This document shows positions 6,288 through 15,247 of a stretch of DNA of 26,226 bases, in pieces. The first letter of the stretch is position 1. Each line of letters begins with the position of its first letter. The stretch covers positions 1-26,226 of the forward strand of contig PBQX02000049.1 of NCBI GenBank assembly GCA_002725175.2, read 5' to 3'. The DNA is from CACKLF01 sp002725175 (GTDB lineage: Bacteria; Pseudomonadota; Alphaproteobacteria; Rhodobacterales; Rhodobacteraceae). A model generated the notes under the pieces. It did no database searches. It was not told the DNA's origin and saw only the letters and a program-made list of their open reading frames with translations. Position numbers and translations under genes: made by a program.

Positions 6288-7825
6288 AGCTTACTGTATG
6301 GACATATGAAGGACCGCCTCACGTTGGAGCTATGAGAGTGGCGACGGCTATGAAAGGCTTGCATTATATTTTACATGCTCCACAGGGTGACACCTATGCT
6401 GATCTGTTGTTTACAATGATTGAGAGACGTGGAGAGAGGCCTCCTGTCACTTATACTACATTTCAGGCCCGAGATTTGGGCGAGGATACGGCTAATCTCT
6501 TTAAATCAGCTTGTCAGGAGGCAGTTGAAAGATTTAAGCCTGAGGCTATTATAGTAGGAGCATCCTGTACCGCAGAGCTTATTCAGGATGACCCTGGGGG
6601 TTTGGCTGAAGCACTTGGTGTGGATATTCCTGTCATTCCACTGGAACTACCTTCTTACCAAAGAAAAGAGAATTTTGGAGCTGATGAGACTTTTTATCAG
6701 ATAGTAAAAAAATTGGCCAAAAAGTCAGAAAAACTATCAGAACCAAGTTGCAATATTCTAGGACCTACAAGTTTGGGCTTTAGGCATCGGGACGATGTAA
6801 AGGAAGTATCTGAAATTTTAAACCGCTTAGGTATTAAGGTAAATGTTGTAGCTCCATTAGGAGCAACTCCTTCTGATATTCAGAAATTAGGAGACGCTCA
6901 TTTTAATGTTCTATTGTATCCGGAGTCAGGGGAAAGTGCCGCAAGGTGGCTAGAACAGGAATTTGAGCAGCCTTATACCAAAACTGTTCCTATAGGCGTA
7001 GGCGCGACCAAAAGTTTCATTAGTGAAGTAAAGGAAATTATAGGATCTAATGAAACTAATGTTGGAGATGAGAATTTAAGGTTTGATTGGTGGTCAAAAT
7101 CCGTTGATTCAACTTATTTTACAGGCAAAAGAGTTTTTATATTTGGTGACGCAACTCACGTTAAATGTGCAGCCCAAATTGCAAAAGATGAAATGGCTTT
7201 CGAAGTTGTTGGTATGGGTTGCTACAATAGAGAGTTTGCTAGATCAGTTAGAGCGCTAGGTCGTGATTTAGATATTCCTGTTCTTATTTCCGATGATTAT
7301 TTGGAAGTTGAAAAACTAATAGAAGAACTTCAGCCCGAACTTATTTTAGGTACACAGATGGAGCGGCATATAGGAAAAAGATTAGGTATACCTTGCGCAG
7401 TTATTTCTGCACCATTTCATGTTCAGGATCATCCCGCTAGATATAGCCCCCAGATGGGTTGGGAAGGAAGTAATGTAATATTTGATACATGGGTTCATCC
7501 TTTAGTTATGGGCTTAGAGGAACATTTGCTACATATGTTTAGAGAGGATTTTGAATTTAATGACCAAGCCGGCCCTAGCCATTTAAGTTCCCATGGAAAT
7601 GTAAAATCAGAAAATGAATCTGATATTTCTAATGGAGAAAGCAAAATTAATGAAAGTGAAGGAGAAGTTGCCTGGTTAAATGATGCTGAGGCTGAATTAA
7701 AAAAGATACCTTTTTTCGTTCGAGGAAAGGCACGCAGAAATACAGAAAAATTTGCTTTGGAAAAAGGCTTAACCCAAATTTCCTCTGAAACATTATATGA
7801 GGCTAAGGCACATTATGCTCGATAG
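6284..7825 (+). CDS. bchB: Dark-operative protochlorophyllide reductase subunit B
   Basis: A 513-residue partner of BchN. The N-terminus MKLTVWTYEGPPHVGAMRVA is diagnostic, and Asp36 (APQGDTYAD) is the unusual aspartate ligand to the NB [4Fe-4S] cluster, at the same number as in Rhodobacter capsulatus. Further family segments are VGASCTAELIQDD and ISAPFHVQDHPARYSPQMGWEG, plus a C-terminal protochlorophyllide-binding domain (about 460-510, ELKKIPFFVRGKARRNTEKFA) after a variable acidic linker. The start is TTG at 6284, sharing bases with the bchN stop (TTGA), so expression probably relies on coupling to bchN. No internal ATG would keep the conserved N-terminus. Confidence 0.96.
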   Translation: MKLTVWTYEGPPHVGAMRVATAMKGLHYILHAPQGDTYADLLFTMIERRGERPPVTYTTFQARDLGEDTANLFKSACQEAVERFKPEAIIVGASCTAELIQDDPGGLAEALGVDIPVIPLELPSYQRKENFGADETFYQIVKKLAKKSEKLSEPSCNILGPTSLGFRHRDDVKEVSEILNRLGIKVNVVAPLGATPSDIQKLGDAHFNVLLYPESGESAARWLEQEFEQPYTKTVPIGVGATKSFISEVKEIIGSNETNVGDENLRFDWWSKSVDSTYFTGKRVFIFGDATHVKCAAQIAKDEMAFEVVGMGCYNREFARSVRALGRDLDIPVLISDDYLEVEKLIEELQPELILGTQMERHIGKRLGIPCAVISAPFHVQDHPARYSPQMGWEGSNVIFDTWVHPLVMGLEEHLLHMFREDFEFNDQAGPSHLSSHGNVKSENESDISNGESKINESEGEVAWLNDAEAELKKIPFFVRGKARRNTEKFALEKGLTQISSETLYEAKAHYAR

Positions 7826-10800
7826 TTTAGTACAAAAAAGCATTATCAATGAGAATTACAATTTCGTAATTATTACACTAGATTCTCATGCTGCTGGCCC
7901 TGCAAAAAGAATATTGCCAAATTTAAAAGATGAATTTCCCAATTTATCAATAAAAATACATGCTGCAGCAGATTGGGCTGAAAATCCCAAATTACTTGAG
8001 AAAGCAAAAAATGATGTGGCATCAGCAAATATGTTAATAGTGAACCTGCTGTTTTTAGAAGAGCATATAAACGCTATATTACCATCTTTGATGGATCGAA
8101 AAAGCTCATGTGATGCCATAGTCGGGTGTGTAGCATCCAGGGAAGTAGTCCAGTTAACCCAGCTTGGAAATTTAGATATGGCCAAACCTTCGACGGGAGT
8201 AATGGGCTTACTAAAGAAATTGAGAGGAAACAATAATAATAAAGCTTCAGGCGGTGAGAAGCAAATGGCACTATTAAGACGGTTGCCAAAAATTCTGAAA
8301 TTTCTACCTGGTAAAGCTCAAGATTTGCGAGCATATTTTCTGACTATGCAATATTGGCTTGGCGGATCTGATGAAAATATGGAGTCAATGGTTCGTTTCT
8401 TAATAAATAAATATGGGAAGATAGAAAGCGAGAGTTTGGTAGAGGCCTCAGAACCCGTTCAATATGCTGATACGGGACTCTACCATCCTGAATTGAAGGA
8501 AAGAATAACAACAGATTTAAAAATGTTACCTAGGCCCCAAGAAGTGAAAGGCGTTGTAGGTCTATTACTAATGAGATCCTACATTTTATCTGGAGATACA
8601 AAGCATTATGATGCAGTTATCAGAGCTTTGGAAGAAAAAGGTTTTTTTGTAATTCCGGCCTTTGCTGCAGGTCTTGATGGGAGACCCGCTATAGAATCAT
8701 ACTTTATTGAGAAGGATATTACTCAAATAGATTGTTTGCTTTCTTTGACGGGATTTTCTCTTGTGGGTGGTCCTGCCTATAATGATAGCAGTGCTGCTGA
8801 AGATGTACTTAGAAAATTAGATGTCAATTATATAGCTGCCCACGCATTAGAGTTTCAAAGTATAGAGCAGTGGAAATCAAATGAAGGTGGATTGGGTCCA
8901 GTTGAAACCACAATGTTAGTTGCCCTTCCTGAAATAGACGGAGCTACTAGTCCTTATGTTTTTGGAGGGCGAGCAGGAGTTGAAAATGGAAATGAAAATA
9001 GAGAAATGGTTCCGTGCTTCGAAAGGATCAATCGTTTAGCTGACAAAGTTTCAAAAGTTATAAAATTGAAGCGGGAAGAAAGAAAAGACAAGAAAATCGC
9101 AGTGGTCATTTATGGATTTCCCCCAAATTCTGGTGCAATTGGCACGGCCGCTCATCTCAGTGTTTTTGAGAGCCTTTATAATACCTTAGATAAAATGGGC
9201 GATGCAGGATATACAATTAATAAACCCAATAGTGTTGATGACCTTAGGAATATAATCCTTGAAGGAAATTCAAAAAAGTATGGACAGGAAGCAAATGTTT
9301 TTTGCAAGGTTTCTGCTGAAGACATAATTTCAAATGAAAAATATCTGGATGAGATAGAAAGTGTTTGGGGTCCTGCTCCTGGAAAACATCAGGCAGATGG
9401 GTCGGGAGTATATATTTTAGGTCAAGAGTTCGGTAATGTTTTTGTAGGCGTTCAGCCTACTTTTGGATATGAAGGCGACCCTATGCGCTTGCTATTTGAT
9501 AAGGGTTTTGCTCCCACGCATGCCTTTTCAAGCTTTTATAGATGGATAAGAGAAATTTATAAGGCTGACGCTGTTTTACACTTTGGCATGCATGGTGCGC
9601 TCGAATTTATGCCTGGGAAAAAAGCAGGAATGGATGAAAACTGTTGGCCCGATAGATTAATTGGAGATTTGCCAAATATCTACTTGTATGCAGCAAACAA
9701 TCCTTCCGAAGGATCTTTGGCAAAAAGACGATCAGGTGCGGTAATTATAACTCACTTAACACCAGCTTTATCTCAATCAGGTCTCTACAAAGGTCTTCTT
9801 GAATTAAAAGAAAGCCTTAATAGGTGGAGGGCAGGGGAGTATAATGAAAGTGATAAGGAAGAGTTGGAAACGTTAATTAGGGATCAGTCTGAAGCCGTAA
9901 ATATCAATAGCTCTGGTACATTTGATGATATTTGGAAAATTCTGCTAGAGACAGAGGAGGCCCTAATCCCGGATGGACTTCATATAATTGGAAAAAATCT
10001 ATCAAAGGATAAACAGAAGGACTATTTATCTTTGATAGATTTGGGTGCAGAAAGTACAAACTGGACTGGCAGAAAAATAGCGGAAGACGCATTGGCTAAG
10101 GATAATGAAATACCTGCTATCCTTAGTGCTTTGGATGGAAANTTTATAAGTCCTGTTCCAGGTGGTGATTTGATAAGCTCACCAAGTATTCTNCCTACGG
10201 GCAGAAACATGCACGCTTTTGATCCNTTTAGGATGCCAACNACTTTTGCTATGGCTCAAGGTAGGCGNCAAGCTGATGCTTTATTAGAGACCCACAAGGA
10301 AATGCCAAAGACGATAGCGATGGTATTGTGGGGTTCTGACAATATAAAAACGGATGGGTGTGCTATAGCTCAGGCTTTAGCACTAATTGGAGCTAAGCCA
10401 CGCTTTGATAGTTATGGAAGGTTGTCNGGTGCNGACTTNATTCCTCTTGAAGAGCTTAATAGNCCAAGAATTGATGTATTAATGACCCTTTCGGGAATTT
10501 TCAGAGATTTACTTCCTCTACAAATTAAATTACTCGCAGANGCTGCATTTCAGGCAGCGACTGCAAATGANCCTCTTGAGAAGAACTTTGTCAAAGCTCA
10601 TGTTNATGAGAGAGTTAAGGAAACAGGATGTTCTGTCGAAGAAGCATCACTNAGAGTTTTTTCCAATGCCGAAGGNGCTTACGGTTCTAATGTTAATCAA
10701 CTTATAGATAGCTCTTCATGGTCTTCAGAGGATGAATTGGGAGATACTTTTGAGTCTCGAAAGAGTTATGCCTATGGCCGTGACGGAAANGGGCAAAAAA

Positions 10801-11384
10801 ATTCTGAATTGTTAAANGCNAATCTGAAAAATGTGGAGCTTACTTACCAAAATTTGGAAAGTATTGAGCTTGGTGTCACGACTGTNGANCACTACTTTGA
10901 TACTCTTGGTGGAATTAGTCGTGCTGCAAAAAAAGCTAGAGGTTCATCTGAAGAGATACCTGTTTATATAGGGGATCAGACAAGAGGAGANACTAAAGTT
11001 AGAACACTTTCTGATCAGATTGCCTTGGAAACAAGGTCTAGATCTCTCAACCCTAAATGGTATGAAGCNTTGCTTTNANATGGNCATGAGGGAGTTAGAC
11101 AGATAGAAGCTCAAATAACCAACACTTTAGGGTGGTCTGCGACTACNGGNCAAGTTGAGNCTTGGGTTTATGGNAAATTGTCNGAAACATTCGTTTTGGA
11201 TGAAAATATGAGAAATAGGCTAGCGGAACTAAACCCGGAAGCTAGTTTAAAGGTNGCTAATAGGTTGNTGGAAGCACATGAGAGAGATTACTGGCAACCA
11301 GATGAAGATACGCTTGAGGCTCTTAGGCAAGGAGCAGACGAATTAGAAGATCGCCTTGAAGGCATTAATGTAGCAGCAGAATAA
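7815..11384 (+). CDS. bchH: Magnesium chelatase subunit H (porphyrin-binding)
   Basis: About 1189 residues, close to Rhodobacter BchH. It binds protoporphyrin IX and, with the BchI/BchD AAA+ motor (not in this window), inserts Mg2+, the first committed bacteriochlorophyll step. The CobN/ChlH-like body shows conserved blocks such as IYGFPPNSGAIGTAAHLSVF, DAVLHFGMHGALEFMPGKKA (cobaltochelatase-like core) and MVLWGSDNIKTDG. I chose ATG 7815 because AAGG lies 6 nt ahead and overlap with bchB shrinks to 11 nt; an in-frame ATG at 7797 has no ribosome site. From 10142 onward about 31 single Ns occur. By my count about 26 are third codon positions, none forces a stop, and the frame stays open, so the gene is intact. 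Confidence 0.96.
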   Translation: MLDSLVQKSIINENYNFVIITLDSHAAGPAKRILPNLKDEFPNLSIKIHAAADWAENPKLLEKAKNDVASANMLIVNLLFLEEHINAILPSLMDRKSSCDAIVGCVASREVVQLTQLGNLDMAKPSTGVMGLLKKLRGNNNNKASGGEKQMALLRRLPKILKFLPGKAQDLRAYFLTMQYWLGGSDENMESMVRFLINKYGKIESESLVEASEPVQYADTGLYHPELKERITTDLKMLPRPQEVKGVVGLLLMRSYILSGDTKHYDAVIRALEEKGFFVIPAFAAGLDGRPAIESYFIEKDITQIDCLLSLTGFSLVGGPAYNDSSAAEDVLRKLDVNYIAAHALEFQSIEQWKSNEGGLGPVETTMLVALPEIDGATSPYVFGGRAGVENGNENREMVPCFERINRLADKVSKVIKLKREERKDKKIAVVIYGFPPNSGAIGTAAHLSVFESLYNTLDKMGDAGYTINKPNSVDDLRNIILEGNSKKYGQEANVFCKVSAEDIISNEKYLDEIESVWGPAPGKHQADGSGVYILGQEFGNVFVGVQPTFGYEGDPMRLLFDKGFAPTHAFSSFYRWIREIYKADAVLHFGMHGALEFMPGKKAGMDENCWPDRLIGDLPNIYLYAANNPSEGSLAKRRSGAVIITHLTPALSQSGLYKGLLELKESLNRWRAGEYNESDKEELETLIRDQSEAVNINSSGTFDDIWKILLETEEALIPDGLHIIGKNLSKDKQKDYLSLIDLGAESTNWTGRKIAEDALAKDNEIPAILSALDGXFISPVPGGDLISSPSIXPTGRNMHAFDXFRMPXTFAMAQGRXQADALLETHKEMPKTIAMVLWGSDNIKTDGCAIAQALALIGAKPRFDSYGRLXGXDXIPLEELNXPRIDVLMTLSGIFRDLLPLQIKLLAXAAFQAATANXPLEKNFVKAHVXERVKETGCSVEEASXRVFSNAEXAYGSNVNQLIDSSSWSSEDELGDTFESRKSYAYGRDGXGQKNSELLXXNLKNVELTYQNLESIELGVTTXXHYFDTLGGISRAAKKARGSSEEIPVYIGDQTRGXTKVRTLSDQIALETRSRSLNPKWYEXLLXXXHEGVRQIEAQITNTLGWSATXXQVEXWVYXKLXETFVLDENMRNRLAELNPEASLKXANRLXEAHERDYWQPDEDTLEALRQGADELEDRLEGINVAAE

Positions 11385-12855
11385 GGATTTTAGGGGAGGA
11401 AACAAATATGAGTCCATTAGATAGTAAATCAAATATTCCTAACTTGAAAGGAGAAGATGGTGAAGGTTCGCTTCAGGTGAAACTGGANCCTTCAGATAAA
11501 ATTGAAGGAGCAAAGGTATTNGCTGTTTACGGAAAGGGAGGAATAGGAAAATCAACAACTTCTTCGAATTTATCTGCAGCTTTTACAAAGTTAGGAAAGA
11601 AAGTTTTGCAGATTGGCTGTGATCCAAAACANGATAGCACCTTTACNCTAACTGGAAGGTTGGTGCCGACAGTTATAGATACTTTGAAGGAGGTNGATTT
11701 TCACGCAGAGGAATTGAGNCCTGAAGATTTTGTTTATGAAGGTTATAATGGTGTTAAATGTGTTGAAGCGGGAGGNCCTCCTGCAGGTACTGGTTGTGGA
11801 GGNTATGTTGTAGGTCAGACTGTTAAGTTACTTAAGCANCATCATCTCTTGGAAGAAACAGATGTAGTACTTTTTGATGTTTTGGGCGATGTNGTTTGTG
11901 GTGGCTTTGCGGCTCCTTTGCAGCATGCCGATAGGGCANTGGTCGTTACTGCGAATGATTTNGATTCTATTTACGCGATGAATCGAATAATAGCTGCNGT
12001 GCAAGCNAAGTCTAAGAACTATGCTGTGCGATTAGCAGGGTGTATCGCTAATAGATCCAGAGAAACTGATGAGGTTGATAAGTACTGTAAAGTGGTAGGA
12101 TTTAACCGATTGGCACACCTGCCTGATCTTGATGCAATACGACGCTCTCGNTTAAAGAAAAAAACCTTATTTGAGATGGACCCTGATGAAGATGTAATTT
12201 CGGTTCAAAAAGAGTACGTGCGACTGGCTGAGACGCTGTGGAATGGAACTGAACCTTTTGCGCCTATNCCAATGGAAGATAGAGATATTTTTGAATTACT
12301 TGGATTTGATTAATGGAAGTTAGTTATTTACAAAAGAAAAAAGTTTTAGAAGCCTATTTTGATAGAACGGCATTTGCAGCATGGGATAGACTGACCTCAG
12401 AGCTGCCTGTTTCTTGGGTTAGAGAAANGGTGCGNGAAGGAAGGNNTAATACGAAAANTGCGATGCTGTCAATTTTACCTGAGAACTTAAGTGGGTTCCG
12501 AGTTCTTGATGCTGGCTGCGGTACTGGGCAATTAGCATTTGATTTAGCTAGTAGAGGCGCGAATGTAATAGGTGTAGACGTTTCTGAAAAATTAATAGCN
12601 TTAGCTAGTGAGCGTTGCCCTAAAGAGTTGGTGNATAAAATTTCNTTTTATCAGGGTGATATGCTTGACCCACAATTTGGAAGCTTTGATTTCATTTTAT
12701 TGATGGATAGCTTAATTCATTATCAACAGGATGATATATTGAAGGTGCTTAATCAACTTTCTGGTCGAGTAGGAAAAAAGATTGGTTTNACCATTGTTCC
12801 AAAGACNGTAACTCTTTCTGCAAAACTANTANTAGGNCAAATATTTCCAAAGGGN
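10142..12855. other. Block of single-base ambiguities (polymorphic consensus)
   Basis: About 61 isolated Ns occur within 2.7 kb covering the end of bchH, bchL and most of bchM. None occur in 1-10141. Most are third codon positions (by hand count 26 of 31 in bchH, 15 of 16 in bchL, 7 of 14 in bchM). They never break a frame. This is what a consensus over closely related strains would give. Confidence 0.75.
11408..12313 (+). CDS. bchL: Dark-operative protochlorophyllide reductase iron protein L
   Basis: A 301-residue NifH-like ATPase homodimer that passes electrons from ferredoxin to BchN/B. The P-loop GKGGIGKST lies at 42-50, followed by the switch region GCDPK. The two cysteines that bridge the dimer through a [4Fe-4S] cluster are Cys130 (AGTGCG) and Cys164 (VCGGFAAPL). 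The conserved end EPFAPxPMEDRDIFELLGFD is present. TAGGGGAGGAAACAAAT gives a very strong ribosome site, unlike most junctions in this operon, which may set a higher level for this electron-donor subunit. Sixteen single Ns by my count, fifteen at third codon positions, so the protein is essentially unambiguous. Confidence 0.97.
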   Translation: MSPLDSKSNIPNLKGEDGEGSLQVKLXPSDKIEGAKVXAVYGKGGIGKSTTSSNLSAAFTKLGKKVLQIGCDPKXDSTFXLTGRLVPTVIDTLKEXDFHAEELXPEDFVYEGYNGVKCVEAGXPPAGTGCGXYVVGQTVKLLKXHHLLEETDVVLFDVLGDXVCGGFAAPLQHADRAXVVTANDXDSIYAMNRIIAXVQXKSKNYAVRLAGCIANRSRETDEVDKYCKVVGFNRLAHLPDLDAIRRSXLKKKTLFEMDPDEDVISVQKEYVRLAETLWNGTEPFAPXPMEDRDIFELLGFD

Positions 12856-13005
12856 GATAAATCCCCAGATGTGATTCCCGTCAATCAAAAGAGTTTAATA
12901 AAAAAGTCATCAGATTTTCCGAATTTATTTTCAGAAAAATTTCAAAAGATCTGTTCAGTTAGGACTGGATTTTATGCAGCAGACGTCTTGGAGTTTAGTA
13001 AATGA
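12313..13005 (+). CDS. bchM: Mg-protoporphyrin IX O-methyltransferase
   Basis: A 230-residue class I SAM-dependent methyltransferase that methylates the 13-propionate carboxyl of Mg-protoporphyrin IX, just before AcsF. The SAM motif I is VLDAGCGTGQLAFDLASRG (about 64-82), followed by GVDVSEKLI (motif II), and FDFILLMDSLIHY is the BchM-type motif IV region. The end GFYAADVLEFSK is typical (the family often has TRFYFSRLLE). It starts on the last base of the bchL stop (TAATG) and overlaps lhaA by 4 nt. It holds 14 Ns, some at first and second positions, so several residues near 39-49 and 172-176 are uncertain. The frame is open throughout. Confidence 0.93.
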   Translation: MEVSYLQKKKVLEAYFDRTAFAAWDRLTSELPVSWVREXVXEGRXNTKXAMLSILPENLSGFRVLDAGCGTGQLAFDLASRGANVIGVDVSEKLIXLASERCPKELVXKIXFYQGDMLDPQFGSFDFILLMDSLIHYQQDDILKVLNQLSGRVGKKIGXTIVPKXVTLSAKLXXXQIFPKXDKSPDVIPVNQKSLIKKSSDFPNLFSEKFQKICSVRTGFYAADVLEFSK

Positions 13006-14447
13006 TTTCAAGCCCATCGGAAAAGCTGACTTATTATGCGAGAAGCATGTTGCCGTTTTCGGATGCGGCTTCGCCGAATTTACCTCTTAGTCGCTTATTT
13101 AGACTCTCACTCTTTCAAGTATCTGTGGGTATGGCCACGGTGCTTCTTCTGGGAACTTTGAATAGGGTAATGATAGTAGAATTGGGTATATCAGCATTTC
13201 TGGTTGCTTTAATGATAGCTTTGCCAGTGGTAACCGCTCCTTTGAGAGCTCTCATGGGTTATAGGTCAGACAATTATCGGTCAGCAATTGGATGGAAAAG
13301 AATTCCATTCATTTGGTTTGGATCTTTGTGGCAATTTGCTGGATTGGCAATAATGCCTATGTCGCTAATTGTTTTGTCTGGAAATGTTCAATCTGGACCT
13401 TTGTGGTTAGGTTATGTTTGGGCTGGTTTGGCCTTTCTTATGACCGGATTTGGAATGCACATGACTCAAACTGCAGGTTTGGCTCTTGCTGCTGATAGAG
13501 CTAGCGAGGAGACTAGGCCTAGGGTAGTGGCGCTATTATATGTGATGTTCCTAGTTGGTATGGGTGTGTCCGCAATAATAATAGGATTTCTTTTAAAAGA
13601 TTTCTCTAACTTACGATTAATTCAAGTAATTCAAGGAACTGCAGTCGTAACGCTTTTACTTAATCTCTTGGCTTTATGGAAGCAGGAATCTCTATCACCT
13701 ATGACAAAAGAAGAGCGTCAGGCTCCAAGACCATCGTTTAAAAAAGCGTGGGCGGATTTCAATTCGGGTGGTGCTGCTGGACAGTTATTAGCTGTAGTTG
13801 CTTTGGGTACTTTGGCTTTTTCTATGCAAGATGTGCTCTTAGAACCATACGGAGGGGAAATTCTCGGCCTTTCTGTTGCATCAACAACAATGTTAACTGC
13901 AAGTTGGGCTCTTGGTGCTCTAGTAGGATTCTTTTATGCAGCAATAGCAATGAGACGGAATAAGAAGCCTGTAATTCTCGCGGCTATCGCTGCTGGTTTT
14001 GGGATTGTGGGTTTTTCTGGTGTAATTTTTGCGGATCCTTTTGGGATAATTAGTTTATTTTATATATCGACAACATTTATAGGTTTTGGTGCAGGTTTAT
14101 TTGCTGTATCAACTTTAACCATAGCAATGGCTCTTCCTTTAGCTTTAGGGGCGGGAAGAGGCTTAGCTTTGGGAGCATGGGGGGCTGCGCAGGCAACCGC
14201 TGGAGGGTTAGGAGTGGCCCTTGGTGGGGGTTTGCGTGATTTTGTAAATAGTATTGCTCTTGACGGAACTTTAGGAGCAACATTAGCACACTCTAACACA
14301 GGCTATTCATTTGTTTATCATACTGAGATAGCTCTGTTGTTTTTAACTTTATTGGCCATCGGTCCTTTGACTCGGTTGGCCTTCAACAAAAAAAGCGATG
14401 ATCAAGGAAAGCTAACGAAATTGGGGTTAGCGGAATTGCCTTCGTGA
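13002..14447 (+). CDS. lhaA: Light-harvesting 1 assembly protein LhaA (PucC family)
   Basis: A 481-residue, roughly 12-helix inner-membrane protein of the BCH2/PucC major-facilitator branch. It is needed in Rhodobacter for LH1 assembly, probably by delivering or shepherding bacteriochlorophyll. Signatures are FRLSLFQVSVGMATVLLLGTLNRVMIVELG, the loop ALMGYRSDNYRSAIGWKRIPFIWFGS, and QDVLLEPYGGEILGLSV. Its position bchM-lhaA-puhA is canonical and separates it from its paralogue at 1-995. Start overlaps the bchM stop (ATGA). The Rhodobacter puhA promoter lies within lhaA; I could not pick out an equivalent here. Confidence 0.94.
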   Translation: MISSPSEKLTYYARSMLPFSDAASPNLPLSRLFRLSLFQVSVGMATVLLLGTLNRVMIVELGISAFLVALMIALPVVTAPLRALMGYRSDNYRSAIGWKRIPFIWFGSLWQFAGLAIMPMSLIVLSGNVQSGPLWLGYVWAGLAFLMTGFGMHMTQTAGLALAADRASEETRPRVVALLYVMFLVGMGVSAIIIGFLLKDFSNLRLIQVIQGTAVVTLLLNLLALWKQESLSPMTKEERQAPRPSFKKAWADFNSGGAAGQLLAVVALGTLAFSMQDVLLEPYGGEILGLSVASTTMLTASWALGALVGFFYAAIAMRRNKKPVILAAIAAGFGIVGFSGVIFADPFGIISLFYISTTFIGFGAGLFAVSTLTIAMALPLALGAGRGLALGAWGAAQATAGGLGVALGGGLRDFVNSIALDGTLGATLAHSNTGYSFVYHTEIALLFLTLLAIGPLTRLAFNKKSDDQGKLTKLGLAELPS

Positions 14448-14471
14448 ACGCTTTAGATAGGAGAAATTAAT

Positions 14472-15239
14472 ATGTCACAATCATTTTTTGGTAATTTCGA
14501 TTTAGCCCAACTTGCACTATACTTATTTTGGTTGTTCTTCGCAGGGCTAGTGATTTACTTGCAGCGAGAGAACATGAGAGAGGGGTACCCCTTAGAAGCT
14601 GAGCACGGCGGGGAGGCCCCCAATCAAGGCCCATTCCCAGTACCTGATTCAAAGACTTTTCACTTGCCGCATGGCCGTGGAAGTGTATCAGTCCCAAGCT
14701 TGGATGATGGAGATAAAAGGGAAATAGCTCTTGAAGCATCAGATGCTCATGCCGGTGCTCCATTTGTTCCGACAGGAGATCCTATGGTTGATGGCGTTGG
14801 CCCTGCTAGCTGGGCAGAGAGAAGAGACGAGCCAGAGCTTTCTGGACATGGTTCTCCTAAGATTGTTCCAATGAGTTCTCTTGAAAGCTTTTCAGTTTCT
14901 TCAGGCCGTGATCCAAGGGGAATGGAAGTGCGTGCTGCAGATGGTGGCGCCGTAGGAAAAGTTAGCGATATGTGGGTTGATGAGCCAGAACAATTGGTGA
15001 GATATTTAGAGGTCACCCTTAGAGATAAAACTACACGGCTTATTCCGGCTCCTTTAGCTCGAATAAAATCTGATGGTGTGAGCGTCCATTCTCTTTATGC
15101 AAAGAATTTTGGCAAGATACCTCAAACAAAATCAGCTGAATCCGTGACTATGCTAGAAGAAGATCAAATATGCGGTTATTTCGGAGGGGGTAAACTTTAT
15201 GCTGCTCCTAATCGATCAGAGCCAGGATTTTTGAGGTAA
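14472..15239 (+). CDS. puhA: Photosynthetic reaction-centre subunit H
   Basis: A 255-residue H subunit that caps the L/M reaction-centre core on the cytoplasmic side and tunes proton delivery to QB. It has one N-terminal transmembrane helix (about 12-32, DLAQLALYLFWLFFAGLVIYLQRENMREGYPLE region) and then a cytoplasmic body with a PRC-barrel (about 145-225: DPRGMEVRAADGGAVGKVSDMWVDEPE). Length is normal. TAGGAGAAATTAAT provides a strong ribosome site in the 24-bp gap after lhaA. The partner genes pufL/M and puf antenna genes are not in the window. Confidence 0.97.
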   Translation: MSQSFFGNFDLAQLALYLFWLFFAGLVIYLQRENMREGYPLEAEHGGEAPNQGPFPVPDSKTFHLPHGRGSVSVPSLDDGDKREIALEASDAHAGAPFVPTGDPMVDGVGPASWAERRDEPELSGHGSPKIVPMSSLESFSVSSGRDPRGMEVRAADGGAVGKVSDMWVDEPEQLVRYLEVTLRDKTTRLIPAPLARIKSDGVSVHSLYAKNFGKIPQTKSAESVTMLEEDQICGYFGGGKLYAAPNRSEPGFLR

Positions 15240-15247
15240 ATATAAGC

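Noticed and set aside
7797..7814. ATG 7797 as the bchH start
   Set aside because: No ribosome site precedes it and the added residues are not typical of BchH. ATG 7815 has AAGG at good spacing.
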